From positions 2,542,001-2,606,000 of the forward strand of contig OY969762.1 of assembly GCA_963702835.1 (NCBI GenBank): 64,000 nucleotides of DNA, written 5' to 3'. The translations under genes were made by a program, and so were the position numbers. The DNA is from JAFGAV01 sp041479055. GTDB lineage: Bacteria > Acidobacteriota > Aminicenantia > Aminicenantales > JAFGAV01. Positions 7,747-16,500 of the stretch are shown in pieces; position 1 is the stretch's first letter; the number at the start of each line of letters is the position of its first letter. Below the pieces are notes generated by a model. It was not told where the DNA came from. It searched no databases and saw only the letters and a list, made by a program, of their open reading frames with translations.

Positions 7747-7887
7747 TCAAAGCCCGTCTACCGGACTGGGAACACCCGCCGGTCCACGGTTGAGGACATG
7801 GGTATAGATCATCGTCGTCTTGCCGTCGCTATGGCCCAAAAGCTCCTGCTCGGTTCGAATGTCATAGCCGCCGTCGAGCAGGAATTT
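7747..7887 (-). pseudogene. intI: Integron integrase 3' remnant B (46 codons)
   Basis: This is the longest integrase remnant. It reads GYDIRTEQELLGHSDGKTT, then MIYTHVLNRGPAGVPSPVDGL and a stop, which is the C-terminus of integron integrases of the tyrosine recombinase family, with the active-site histidine (LLGH) and tyrosine (IYTH). Upstream of residue 'FLLDGG' the frame (to 8103) no longer resembles an integrase and contains an attC-like segment. The recombinase is therefore a dead fragment, but it identifies the element and gives its orientation. Confidence 0.85.
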
Positions 7888-8114
7888 GTTTTTTCGCGCG
7901 CAATTCTTTCCCCTCGCCTTGAGCTTGGCACTGGTGACCGCCATCGCGAATGATGCGTCCAGCCAAGAGGCGCTGTCAAGCACAAAAGAAGAGGTCGCAT
8001 TCAGGCGGACTTCCGTCCTAACCCCGTTTTCAAGAACTCTAAGATATGCGCAACGCAGACATGCCCCAGCCGAACCTTGAAATAACCAGAAAACCAAGGA
8101 CATCCTATCGTGTT

Positions 8115-8175
8115 TCCCAACGATCGCACTCAGCGGCTCGATGAAGCCGAGTCCGTTTGCAGCGGCTGGTTAGGT
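8115..8175 (-). repeat. attC site of the Shedu cassette
   Basis: 61 bp from TCCCAAC (8115-8121) to GTTAGGT (8169-8175) with pairable arms around CAGCGGCTCG and GTTTGCAGCGG. It lies 10 bp past the stop of the Shedu gene. Confidence 0.65.
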
Positions 8176-8185
8176 GACCCCTCGT

Positions 8186-9313
8186 TCACATTGCTGTTTC
8201 CAGCATGCTAACGAGTCGCTCGGTCTTTTCGAATAGCTCGTCGAATGTAATAAGTACCACGCTTCCCATCAAACTTCTAAAGAGCTCGAAAGCACGTGTC
8301 TTATTAGCATCGCCACGTATCTCCTCCGTACTGCCGATGATGACGACGCACCGCGGTTCGAAGGCCTCCAGACCTCCGCCAAGCCCGTCACGGAGTGAGC
8401 GAAAATCTCGCTGCAAGCTAAACCTGTAGTTCAAGATCTGCATCACTGCGCCGGTTAGTTCCTCGGAAACATTGTAGACATGCTGCCGATACGGACGGTC
8501 AAGCAGTTTCGTTGCGGGAGCCTTGATCTCCACCAGGGCTGCGTTGTTTGTAAGGCAGTTGCGGACAAGAAAGTCCACAATACCTCCGCCAGTGTCGAGA
8601 ACGGATTTGCCCCCGACGTACGCCTTACCCTTGACGATCGTTATTGGCCACGACAGTACCTGCTCGAGGACAAAAGAGTGCGCGGTCAGGGTCTGCTGCC
8701 AGAACTCCTCGGCGTCATTGTTGGCGTTGGCGCGCAATTTCTTCAGGGCTTGTTTAAGGCTCTGTAGACCCACAGCAGCATTGAGATTCCGGAGCTCCGC
8801 CGGCCCCAAGGATATAAGACGCGATACGAAAGAAGCAGGATCGTCCAGATTGACAGCCCATGTTAGCAGGGTTGACAGCAGGTCCTCACCTATTGATCGG
8901 TTAGCGGACAGATACGCGGCCACGTTCTCGGGCGGAAGGGAAGCCAAACTGGCGACCAAGGAATCCACACGAACCAATTCTGTGACGCCTCGGGGAATTC
9001 CGTCCTTGGCATATAGATTGTATAGCCCGGCCAAATCCTGGAACAAACTCAGAACCTCACCCGCGTGCAGCTCGAGTCTATAGCCCTCGCCCTTCTTCAA
9101 TCCTGAGAGAGAAATGGTCGTAGTATCCTCCCACGCGTCATTTCGCCCCTTGCGTTGATAGAGGAAGGTGCCGTGGACCGCGGCCGCAGAATCTCTTGGA
9201 TTTTCCACTAGCTCCGGACGAAATACGAGACGCGCGGTAGTCGTCTCACGGAGCACGATATCCGAGCACTCTGCGGAGGAGCGGGAGGTCGATCTAATAA
9301 CCTTTCCACTCAT
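8186..9313 (-). CDS. sduA: Shedu-family (SduA, DUF4263) anti-phage nuclease
   Basis: Single-gene anti-phage defence protein. The 375-aa length is typical. The C-terminal DUF4263 domain is a PD-(D/E)XK nuclease fold: GGGIVDFL with D247, then VEIKAPATKLL with E262 and K264, preceded by EEFWQQTLTAHSFVLEQ (202-218), the usual Shedu entry helix. The N-terminal 200 residues would be the regulatory region. The gene is intact and directly followed by an attC, so it is a cassette-borne defence gene. The family is established from motifs; activity against phage here is inference. Confidence 0.87.
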   Translation of the reverse strand: MSGKVIRSTSRSSAECSDIVLRETTTARLVFRPELVENPRDSAAAVHGTFLYQRKGRNDAWEDTTTISLSGLKKGEGYRLELHAGEVLSLFQDLAGLYNLYAKDGIPRGVTELVRVDSLVASLASLPPENVAAYLSANRSIGEDLLSTLLTWAVNLDDPASFVSRLISLGPAELRNLNAAVGLQSLKQALKKLRANANNDAEEFWQQTLTAHSFVLEQVLSWPITIVKGKAYVGGKSVLDTGGGIVDFLVRNCLTNNAALVEIKAPATKLLDRPYRQHVYNVSEELTGAVMQILNYRFSLQRDFRSLRDGLGGGLEAFEPRCVVIIGSTEEIRGDANKTRAFELFRSLMGSVVLITFDELFEKTERLVSMLETAM

Positions 9314-9317
9314 ATAA

Positions 9318-9396
9318 GTCGCCTCGTCGCATAAGGATACCGCTCACTTGGGCAAGCCCGAGGACGCACGCTATAAAGTGGAGCCGATGGTTCGAC
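9318..9396 (-). repeat. Possible degenerate attC
   Basis: The interval between the Shedu start and the 67-aa gene ends in GTTCGAC (9390-9396) and starts with GTCGCCT, with only partial arm pairing. It is listed because a cassette boundary is expected here; evidence is weak. Confidence 0.25.
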
Positions 9397-9399
9397 TTT

Positions 9400-9603
9400 C
9401 TATTTCTTCTTCCCGTAGGGGGATTGGTTTGTGGGCTTAAGTGATATCCCCTTGGCGCTTGCCTTGGACTGAACGGCCGAAGGGGTCCGTCCGAGTTTCA
9501 GCCCGATCACACGCGTCGGGGTGTTCTGCTTCGCCAGTTGTCGAAGCTGCGAAACTTGGGCCCGGGTCCACTCTTTTCCTGTGTTGCGGGTTGATTTACT
9601 CAT
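9400..9603 (-). CDS. Small basic SANT/Myb-like DNA-binding protein
   Basis: The 67-aa basic protein has the pattern EWTRAQVSQLRQLAKQNTPT followed by RVIGLKLGRTPSAVQSKA. This resembles short SANT/Myb-like or HTH proteins in which a tryptophan-led helix precedes a recognition helix ending in 'RT..AV..KA'. It should bind nucleic acid. It ends in a lysine tail and is preceded by AAGGAGGAGGAG. It lies between the Shedu gene and hsdR, so it could be a regulator of either or a separate cassette. Confidence 0.7.
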   Translation of the reverse strand: MSKSTRNTGKEWTRAQVSQLRQLAKQNTPTRVIGLKLGRTPSAVQSKASAKGISLKPTNQSPYGKKK

Positions 9604-9794
9604 CTAAATGATCTCCTCCTCCTTGCGTGGCTTATCATAGGTGGCTCGTCTTCTAAATCAGGTCCCTTTCTTCTGCCTTTTTAAGAAACTCCCCATCAGT
9701 TGTGGAGTGTACCTGAACATGAGTCGCCCCGTCAAGGTTTTGAACGCGTGTACTGTACCCGGAACGCCACCCTTGGCCCTGTCGGTATTCATGC
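9604..9794. other. Spacer downstream of hsdR
   Basis: 191 bp without a convincing gene. On the minus strand a frame without a start codon, ending FLKKAEERDLI, runs from within hsdR's 3' end to a stop at 9653. It may be the tail of a displaced gene. No attC core pair was found here. Confidence 0.3.
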
Positions 9795-12125
9795 CTATAA
9801 CGCGACAGCCAGCGGCTGATACAAGTATTTCTGGAAGCCCGCGAAGACCTTGCCGATTTCCTCCGGCCTGCCCAGATCGGCAACGGCATCCGCGATGGAG
9901 TCGTGGTACTTGAGCCGCAACAAGGGCGTGAGCTTCTCCTGGTCAAGCTCTTCTACGCCGACCGACACGTAATGGGATAACACGAAATCAAGAAACGCCT
10001 GCTGTTTGGCGCTGAATCGGGCGTGGATAAAAACCTTGGCATTTGCGGCCCGCACTTCGCGGGTGACCGGCGAGAGGGCGTAGGCCACGTGGGCCAGCAC
10101 GTCAAAGATATCGCTCTTCTCGGCGTCGATGATCCTCTGCATCTCGGCCAGTTGCTCACCGCCAAACCCTTTCTCGGCAAGGCCTTGCAGGAGCTTCTTC
10201 CGCGTATCCGGCGCGCTCCAGATGGCGCGCAGTTCGGCCTCGTCCTTAAAAAACTCCGGCAGTTTGCCGAAGAGCAATTCCATGAACTGCTGAGCGGACA
10301 TCGGCGTTCCGTCGGGATGCCAGAAGGTCGTCGCCATCATGTGCTGGATGGTGCGCTCCTTCCCGTCGGCGAGCTTCACCTTGATCTTCGTGCGCTTTTC
10401 AAACGGATCTTGCCGCTCTTTCACCTCGCCAGGCCTATCCGCTGGCCGCGGCTCAGGCCTCGGCTCCTTCGGCTCCGGCTCGATCGGCTCCCCGTCCCAC
10501 TCCGGATCGTTGAAATGATGATGCGCCTTCACGAAGTCGTAGATCGTGAAGTAGTCCTTGCCGTCATAAAGCCGCGTTCCCCGCCCGATGATCTGCTTGA
10601 ACTCAATGATGGAGTTGATCGGGCGCATGAGCACGATGTTGCGCATATTCCGCGCGTCCACGCCGGTGGCTAGCTTTTGCGACGTCGTCAGGATCGTCGG
10701 GATCGTCTTCTCGTTGTCCTGAAAGTCGCGCAGGTGCTGATCGCCGAGCTCGCCGTCGTTGGCCGTGACCCGCTGGCAGTAGTTCGGGTCTTTGCTGGTC
10801 TTCATCTGGTTGACGAGGTCGCGCACGGCCAGCGCATGATCCTGCGTGGCGCAAAACACCAGCGTCTTCTCCTTCTGGTTGATCTGCTCCATAAATATCT
10901 TCACTCGGTGGGCTTCCCGTTCCTTGATCTCGATGATCTTATTGAAGTCGGTTTCCGTGTAGAGTTTTCCGGTTTCGATTTCGCCCTCGATCACCATGTC
11001 GTCGGACGTATAAACATACTCGTCGAGCGTCGTGGAAATTTGCTTCACCTTGAACGGCGTGAGGAACCCGTCGTTGATGCCTTCCTTGAGCGAGTAGATG
11101 TAAACCGGTTCGCCGAAGTAGGCGTAAGTATCCACGTTGTCTTTGCGCTTGGGCGTGGCGGTGAGGCCGAGCTGCACCGCCGGGGAGAAATATTCAAGGA
11201 TGCCGCGCCAGTTGCTTTCGTCGTTCGCACCGCCGCGATGGCACTCGTCGATGACGATGAAGTCGAAGAAGTCCGGCGGGTATTCGCCGAAATAGGGCGA
11301 CGGCTTATCGTCCTTCGGCGGGCCGCTCATGAAGGTTTGGAAGATGGTGAAGAACAGACTGCCGTTCTTCGGCACTCTGCCCTTCTTGCGAATATCTTCC
11401 GGCGCGATCCGCACCATCGCGTCTTCGGGGAAAGCCGAAAAGACGTTGTAGGCCTGGTTGGCGAGGATATTGCGGTCGGCGAGGAAGAGGATACGCGGGC
11501 GGCGCGAGGGCTCGCGGCTCAAATTCCAGCGGCTGTGGAACAGTTTCCAGGCGATCTGAAACGCAATGAAAGTCTTGCCCGTGCCGGTGGCGAGCGTAAG
11601 CAGGATGCGTTTCCGGCCCTCCGATATAGCCTCCATCACCCGCTCAACGGCGATATCCTGATAATAGCGGCTTGGGTGCGAGCCGCCCTTGTCCTCGAAC
11701 GGCACATCGGCGAAGCGGTCGCGCCAGGCGTTCGCTTCGGCAAAGGTCAGATTCCAGAGTTCGTCCGGCGCGGGGTAACGCGGCTTCTCGCCTTCCTTGC
11801 CGGTCTCCATATCGATGCCGTAAATGCCCCGGCCATTGGTGGCATACGCGAAACGCACCGCCATCTTCCCCGAGTAATTTTTTGCCTGCCCCACGCCCTC
11901 GGTCAGCTCTTGATCCCATGATTTGGCTTCGATCAGGGCCAGCTTGCGATTGCGATAGACCAGCACATAATCGGCGATAAGCGGCTTGCCGCGCCGGCCG
12001 TTGCCTTCAATGCGGCCCAGGGTGATGGGATACTCGCGCAGGATCTTACTGCCTTCAACAACTCCCCATCCCGCCGCCTTCAACGCGGGGTCAATGTGTT
12101 CGGCCCTTGTTTCAGCTTCGTTCAT
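9795..12125 (-). CDS. hsdR: Type I restriction enzyme R (restriction/translocase) subunit
   Basis: The motor and nuclease subunit of a type I system. The 776-aa protein starts with the endonuclease domain (IADYVL with D52, then LIEAK with E66 and K68), followed by a superfamily 2 translocase: Walker A ATGTGKT at 179-185, a DECH box in VIDECHRGG, LGLTATPKR and QIIGRGTRLYDGKDYF. The C-terminal domain resembles the EcoEI R subunit. It overlaps fic by 4 bp and ends the operon hsdM, DUF1016-like, hsdS, fic, hsdR. All required motifs are present, so it should work. Confidence 0.93.
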   Translation of the reverse strand: MNEAETRAEHIDPALKAAGWGVVEGSKILREYPITLGRIEGNGRRGKPLIADYVLVYRNRKLALIEAKSWDQELTEGVGQAKNYSGKMAVRFAYATNGRGIYGIDMETGKEGEKPRYPAPDELWNLTFAEANAWRDRFADVPFEDKGGSHPSRYYQDIAVERVMEAISEGRKRILLTLATGTGKTFIAFQIAWKLFHSRWNLSREPSRRPRILFLADRNILANQAYNVFSAFPEDAMVRIAPEDIRKKGRVPKNGSLFFTIFQTFMSGPPKDDKPSPYFGEYPPDFFDFIVIDECHRGGANDESNWRGILEYFSPAVQLGLTATPKRKDNVDTYAYFGEPVYIYSLKEGINDGFLTPFKVKQISTTLDEYVYTSDDMVIEGEIETGKLYTETDFNKIIEIKEREAHRVKIFMEQINQKEKTLVFCATQDHALAVRDLVNQMKTSKDPNYCQRVTANDGELGDQHLRDFQDNEKTIPTILTTSQKLATGVDARNMRNIVLMRPINSIIEFKQIIGRGTRLYDGKDYFTIYDFVKAHHHFNDPEWDGEPIEPEPKEPRPEPRPADRPGEVKERQDPFEKRTKIKVKLADGKERTIQHMMATTFWHPDGTPMSAQQFMELLFGKLPEFFKDEAELRAIWSAPDTRKKLLQGLAEKGFGGEQLAEMQRIIDAEKSDIFDVLAHVAYALSPVTREVRAANAKVFIHARFSAKQQAFLDFVLSHYVSVGVEELDQEKLTPLLRLKYHDSIADAVADLGRPEEIGKVFAGFQKYLYQPLAVAL

Positions 12126-13129
12126 GGCTTTCGTAAGACGTAATAACCGGTCTTTTTTCCGCCGACCTTCTCGACCAGCCCGGCGTCAATCAGCGGTCGC
12201 AATAAATCCATCGCCCCTTGCCGGGACACGCCCAGCGCCTTCCATATTTCTCCGGGGGCCATGCTGCCGTGATCGCGGAGCAAATTGAGGAGCTTCTCCT
12301 GCCGCGGGCGCAAGACCAGTTTCCGCGCGGACTTCACCTGGAAGGTTTGCATCCTCAGCCAGGCCCGTTCGAGCGTTTGCCGGAGTCCCGCCGCGCAATA
12401 TTCCAACCAGGCGGTCAGGTCTTCTCCGGACTTCCGCACACCATCGAGCGCGGCATAATACTTTGGCCGGTTTTCCCAATAATATTCGTCCACGGAAAAG
12501 ATGTGATGGGTATCGAACCCCCGCCGATAGAGCTCCCACAAAGCAAGCATCCGTCCAGTGCGGCCGTTGCCGTCGGAGAACGGATGAATGGCCTCGAACC
12601 GGTAGTGCAGAATGGCCGAACTTAGAACAGGTGATAGTTTTTTGGAAGCCGAATTCCACCACTCCAGCAACTCAAACATCAACCCAGAAACGGCATCCGC
12701 CGCAGGGGGGGAATATCGCCCGACCCGCACGGAAATCGTCCGGTATCGCCCGGCTTCGCCCTGATCCATGACTTCTCCGGCCAGAATCCGGTGCAGCTCC
12801 AGTATGTCCGCATGATGGAAGCTTTTTTTTGCCGCATTCTTTTCCACGTAGCGCAGTCCCGCGAAATAGTTAAGGACTTCCCGCCTAGGCCGCGTTTCCG
12901 GCGCTGAAAGTTCGCGGTCCTCCTCCAAAGCGCGGACCTGTTCGAGGGTCAGCGGGTTCCCCTCGATGGCCGTCGAGGCATGGCCATTTCGCGCACGTGT
13001 GTCCTTCTGCAAGGAGGAAATCCAGGCCAGATCCACCACGGAGCTTTGAATCCTCTCCCTCAGCGCCGCCACCTGTTCGATTTCGGACAGCAGGCGCGGT
13101 GTGATGGTGAATTTCGGTACATAGGCCAT
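12122..13129 (-). CDS. Fic-family AMP-transferase with winged-helix C-terminus
   Basis: Fic enzymes usually transfer AMP to a hydroxyl side chain. The complete active-site motif HPFSDGNGRTGR is at 182-193. The inhibitory helix motif STAIEG at 52-57 precedes the fold, marking a self-inhibited class II Fic. The C-terminal 80 residues form a winged helix (RPRQEKLLNLLRDHGSMAPG onward), seen in many Fic/DOC regulators. It sits inside a type I restriction operon with a 4-bp overlap to hsdR, so it probably modulates the system or acts as a back-up toxin. Its target is unknown. Confidence 0.9.
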   Translation of the reverse strand: MAYVPKFTITPRLLSEIEQVAALRERIQSSVVDLAWISSLQKDTRARNGHASTAIEGNPLTLEQVRALEEDRELSAPETRPRREVLNYFAGLRYVEKNAAKKSFHHADILELHRILAGEVMDQGEAGRYRTISVRVGRYSPPAADAVSGLMFELLEWWNSASKKLSPVLSSAILHYRFEAIHPFSDGNGRTGRMLALWELYRRGFDTHHIFSVDEYYWENRPKYYAALDGVRKSGEDLTAWLEYCAAGLRQTLERAWLRMQTFQVKSARKLVLRPRQEKLLNLLRDHGSMAPGEIWKALGVSRQGAMDLLRPLIDAGLVEKVGGKKTGYYVLRKP

Positions 13130-13182
13130 GGCTAAAGTTTAATCATGTGTCAAGTATAAGTCAAGTTTTCTGTCAAGCAATC

Positions 13183-14490
13183 TCAAAGCCAGCCGCTGAA
13201 GGCTAGGTGTAGGAGCGACTTTTTCAGCTCCTCAAGCGTGGCGACCTTGCGTTGATAGAGGGATTCAAGGCGTTGGGTTTCGGCGCGGAGGTCGTCAAAG
13301 CAATCGGCCAATCGTTCCTGTTCAGCTATGTTTGGCAAATAGATTGGAAAAGAAGGGAACTCCTTGATTGCGATGCGATCCACCGTAGCGCCGCGAACAG
13401 TCCGGCTACTAAGAAACTCGCGATACGGCGGAGATATGTATTGATACACGAAATATCGAGGGTCTAAACGCTTGCGATTAACCCGGACCAATCCCATGCG
13501 TCTACCAAGGCAGCATTCTAGGCCTTCTGGAATGATTGCGGCCTGTCCCAACCGTGTTTCATATGAGAAAACAACATCACCACTTTGTGGCTTAACTCGG
13601 CGAGTCCATTGCCGATAATCCTCAGGCGTCACATGTCTTGTTTCGCCTAGGTTAACCTGACCATCCTGAAGCGCACTGATCCCCAAGAAAATAGGGCCAG
13701 CATCAATTGTTTTAGGTGTTGCATGCGGTCCGTCGAAAACTTCTCCGACATCACCGATCGCAACAACTGGATAAGCTCCGCGCTGGGTGAAGACGGATTG
13801 GAGGTGACTTTCGAAGAGGGCGCGGGCGTTTTGGAGGTTCTTTTCGGCGTTGGCTTTGCCCGTGGCGATGCCGTTAAACGCTTCATCGAGGATGCCGACG
13901 ATCCGCTGCTGTTCGGGGAGCGGGGGGAGCGGAATCAGGAACTCCTGAACCTGAGCCAATGAAAGGTTCAGCTGAGCAACACCGCCTTTGAACTTCTCGA
14001 TTTGCTCGAGCACGATTCCCGTTGAAAGGGCTTTCAAGACAAATTCGGTCGAAACATCATCGGATTTCTTTAGCCTGATAATAGCGAGAGCCTGATTGGT
14101 ATTGGCAGGGATAATGTCGTCGGTGACAAAGGCGGTTCGGCCAAGAGCGCCAGCGATTGAGAAAAGAATATCGCCAGATTTGAGTTGGGATCTACGCAAT
14201 GCGTTATGACACTCCCGCGTAATTCGAGCCAACTTGCTCTCTATGAACTGTCCGTTCTCGGAAATCGATTCAACTTTTACGAAATTGATTCCTTTTGGAA
14301 CAAAGGCATGGCCGACCGAAGTGGGCGTCGTGCCTTTTGTAATCAGATCGGACAGATCACCGAGCCTTTTGACTGGCCACCCGTTCTTTATCGAAGTGCC
14401 TTGACGTTCCCCAACACCTCCGCTCTCTCCGCGTCTCTGCGTGAGCTCATCCTTCCCAACCCTACTCACCCCTCCACCTCTCCGGCCCAT
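13183..14490 (-). CDS. hsdS: Type I restriction enzyme S (specificity) subunit
   Basis: Determines the bipartite sequence recognised by the HsdMS methylase and HsdRMS nuclease. Two target recognition domains are visible: one starts NGWPVKRLGDLSDLI near residue 37 and ends at the conserved helix LPPLPEQQRIVGILDEA, the second ends IAEQERLADCFDDLRAETQR with a coiled-coil tail. At 435 aa the length is usual. The first 30 residues (RGGGVSRVGKDELTQRRGES) look non-native and are encoded by a repeat-like sequence, so the true start is uncertain and may be one of the internal GTG codons. It overlaps the preceding gene by 25 bp. Confidence 0.92.
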   Translation of the reverse strand: MGRRGGGVSRVGKDELTQRRGESGGVGERQGTSIKNGWPVKRLGDLSDLITKGTTPTSVGHAFVPKGINFVKVESISENGQFIESKLARITRECHNALRRSQLKSGDILFSIAGALGRTAFVTDDIIPANTNQALAIIRLKKSDDVSTEFVLKALSTGIVLEQIEKFKGGVAQLNLSLAQVQEFLIPLPPLPEQQRIVGILDEAFNGIATGKANAEKNLQNARALFESHLQSVFTQRGAYPVVAIGDVGEVFDGPHATPKTIDAGPIFLGISALQDGQVNLGETRHVTPEDYRQWTRRVKPQSGDVVFSYETRLGQAAIIPEGLECCLGRRMGLVRVNRKRLDPRYFVYQYISPPYREFLSSRTVRGATVDRIAIKEFPSFPIYLPNIAEQERLADCFDDLRAETQRLESLYQRKVATLEELKKSLLHLAFSGWL

Positions 14491-14897
14491 TCCTCGAGTT
14501 TCTGCCGCAGTTCCTCCTTGCTCGGCGGGTAGAGTTGATATTCCTTTGCGTTGTAGCTCGACCGGCCCAAGCTAAACAGGGCCGCGGATTTTCCAGTCGC
14601 TGACTGGACAATCTGGAGCGGCAGAGCGCTTCCTATCCCGATCTGGTCCTGCAATTGGCCAGGCAGTGACTGGCCTTTTTCGCAGGCCGGCAATTGTGCA
14701 ACCACTGGCTGCAATTTCTTGCCGGCAGAAGATTTTGCAATCGCTGTTTGCAATATTGAAGACCTCTGCCGATCTAGAAGAAAACTAATCCGCACATAGG
14801 CAAGATTACGCGCGGAGAGGCCGCTGCCAGATTCGTTCGTCGCATAGCCGCCCAATTGCCCAATTCCAGACTGGGCGATCGGGGCACTTTTACTCAT
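14466..14897 (-). CDS. Short DUF1016 (YhcG)-like protein, possibly an internal deletion
   Basis: The 143-aa protein lies between hsdM and hsdS. GSGLSARNLAYVRISFL resembles the 'GxGFSxRNLxxMRxFY' motif of DUF1016 N-terminal domains, and the C-terminal SSYNAKEYQLYPPSKEEL resembles the DUF1016 family tail 'AEYQL..LP..EEL'. The middle, including the PD-(D/E)XK nuclease core of full YhcG proteins (over 300 aa), is missing. The linker has repeated SA/TGKS-like words (AKSSAGKKLQP, QSATGKSAALF). It overlaps hsdM by 8 bp and hsdS by 25 bp, so it is co-translated. It may be a remnant or a trimmed accessory factor. Confidence 0.5.
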   Translation of the reverse strand: MSKSAPIAQSGIGQLGGYATNESGSGLSARNLAYVRISFLLDRQRSSILQTAIAKSSAGKKLQPVVAQLPACEKGQSLPGQLQDQIGIGSALPLQIVQSATGKSAALFSLGRSSYNAKEYQLYPPSKEELRQKLEEWAGEVEG

Positions 14898-16392
14898 CGT
14901 CCGTCTCCATTCCAGTCGCCAGCAGCCCCTTGATCTTCCCCATCACTTCAGCGCTCTCGGCGTCCAGCGCGGCTATCTCCTCCATTATCACCTGCGGACT
15001 GCGGTGCTTCACTTCCTCACCGCCGTTAGGGTTCTTCACGGAGAGGTCGAACCCTTCGGCTTCGCTCAGGGACCGGACATCCACGCTCCAAGACTTGGGC
15101 GAGTCGGCGAAGGTCTTTTGCAGCTTCACGAACTCGGCGAGGTCGTCGTCGTTGAGCGGATTGGTCTTGCCGAGGTTGCGGCCGGGGTCGAGCTGGTAGA
15201 ACCAGGTCTTGCGCGTGGGCGCGCCTTTCTCGAAGAAAAGCACCACGGTCTTCACGCCAGCGCCCTGGAACGTGCCGCCGGGGCAGTCGAGCACGGTGTG
15301 CAGACTACAGCTTTCCAGCAGGAGCTTGCGCAGGCTCACCGAGGCGTTATCGGTATTGGAGAGGAAAGTGTTCTTGATGACCACCCCACCGCGCCCTCCG
15401 GCCTTGAGCATCTTGATGAAATGCTGGAGGAACAGAAAAGCCGTCTCGCCGGTGCGGATGGGAAAGTTCTGCTGGACTTCCTTGCGCTCCTTGCCGCCGA
15501 AGGGCGGATTGGCCAGCACCACGTCGTAGCGGTCTTTTTCCTGAATATCGGCGAGGTTTTCGGTGAGCGTGTTGGTGTGCACGATGTTGGGCGCATCGAT
15601 GCCGTGCAGAATCATGTTCATGATCGCGATGACATAGGCAAGCGACTTCTTCTCCTTGCCGTAAAAGGTGCGGGTTTGGATTGTGGTGTTGTCTTTGGTG
15701 GTGAGGTTACGCTTCGCCTTCAGATTCTCGAACGATTCGCACAGGAAGCCCGCCGAGCCGCATGCGCCGTCGTAGATGCGCTCGCCGATACGGGGCTGAA
15801 CTACCTGCACGATGGCGCGAATGAGCGGGCGCGGGGTGTAATACTCGCCGCCGTTGCGCCCGGCGTTGCCCATGTTCTTGATCTTGGCTTCGTAGAGGTG
15901 CGAAAGCTCGTGCTTCTCGGTCTGGGAGCGGAAGCGGAGTTCATCGATGTGGTCGATGATCTCGCGCAGGTTGTAGCCGCTTTGGATCTTGTTTTTGATC
16001 TCCCCAAAAATCTCCCCGATCTTGTATTCGACGGTGTTCGGTCCGCTGGCTTTCTGTTTGAACCCGTGAAGATAGGGAAAGAGCTTAAGATTGACGAAGT
16101 CGCGGAGATCATCGCCGGTCAGGGCCTTATTGTGATCGAGCTTGCCGTCTTTGCCCCTGGGCGCGGCCCAGATTTCCCAGCGGTAGGGTTTGTCGAGGAT
16201 ATAGGTGTATTTCTTACCGTCCAGGGCGGCCTCGTCGGCGCGGTCCTGCTCCAGCCCATCGAGATATTTCAGGAAGAGGAGCCAGGACGTCTGTTCCGTA
16301 TAGTCCAGTTCGGTCGTGCACCCCGCCTCTTTACGGAGGACGTCGTCGATGTTTTTGAAGGCTTGTTCGAACATTGGTTCCTTTAAACTCAT
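14890..16392 (-). CDS. hsdM: Type I restriction enzyme M (methylase) subunit
   Basis: The N6-adenine methylase subunit; with HsdS it forms the modification complex. The 500-aa protein has the N-terminal helical domain (SWLLFLKYLDGLEQ), EYYTPRPL at 183-190, the AdoMet motif DGACGSAGF at 208-216 and catalytic NPPFGG at 295-300. Its length is normal and nothing is missing. It starts the operon, with MSLKEPMFEQAFKNIDDVLR, and precedes the DUF1016-like gene with an 8-bp overlap. Confidence 0.94.
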   Translation of the reverse strand: MSLKEPMFEQAFKNIDDVLRKEAGCTTELDYTEQTSWLLFLKYLDGLEQDRADEAALDGKKYTYILDKPYRWEIWAAPRGKDGKLDHNKALTGDDLRDFVNLKLFPYLHGFKQKASGPNTVEYKIGEIFGEIKNKIQSGYNLREIIDHIDELRFRSQTEKHELSHLYEAKIKNMGNAGRNGGEYYTPRPLIRAIVQVVQPRIGERIYDGACGSAGFLCESFENLKAKRNLTTKDNTTIQTRTFYGKEKKSLAYVIAIMNMILHGIDAPNIVHTNTLTENLADIQEKDRYDVVLANPPFGGKERKEVQQNFPIRTGETAFLFLQHFIKMLKAGGRGGVVIKNTFLSNTDNASVSLRKLLLESCSLHTVLDCPGGTFQGAGVKTVVLFFEKGAPTRKTWFYQLDPGRNLGKTNPLNDDDLAEFVKLQKTFADSPKSWSVDVRSLSEAEGFDLSVKNPNGGEEVKHRSPQVIMEEIAALDAESAEVMGKIKGLLATGMETDDE

Positions 16393-16500
16393 TCCCTACA
16401 TCCGAAACGCCGAGGTCTTATGAAATTGAAGCCAAGAGTGATAATATTCTGCCGGAGCTAAGTAATCAAGAGCATGAGGCCATGCCACAGGCGAGCTTCC

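Noticed and set aside
7747..8103. Functional 118-aa tyrosine recombinase
   Set aside because: Only the last 46 codons match an integrase. The N-terminal part is unrelated and contains an attC-like sequence, and the catalytic arginines are missing.
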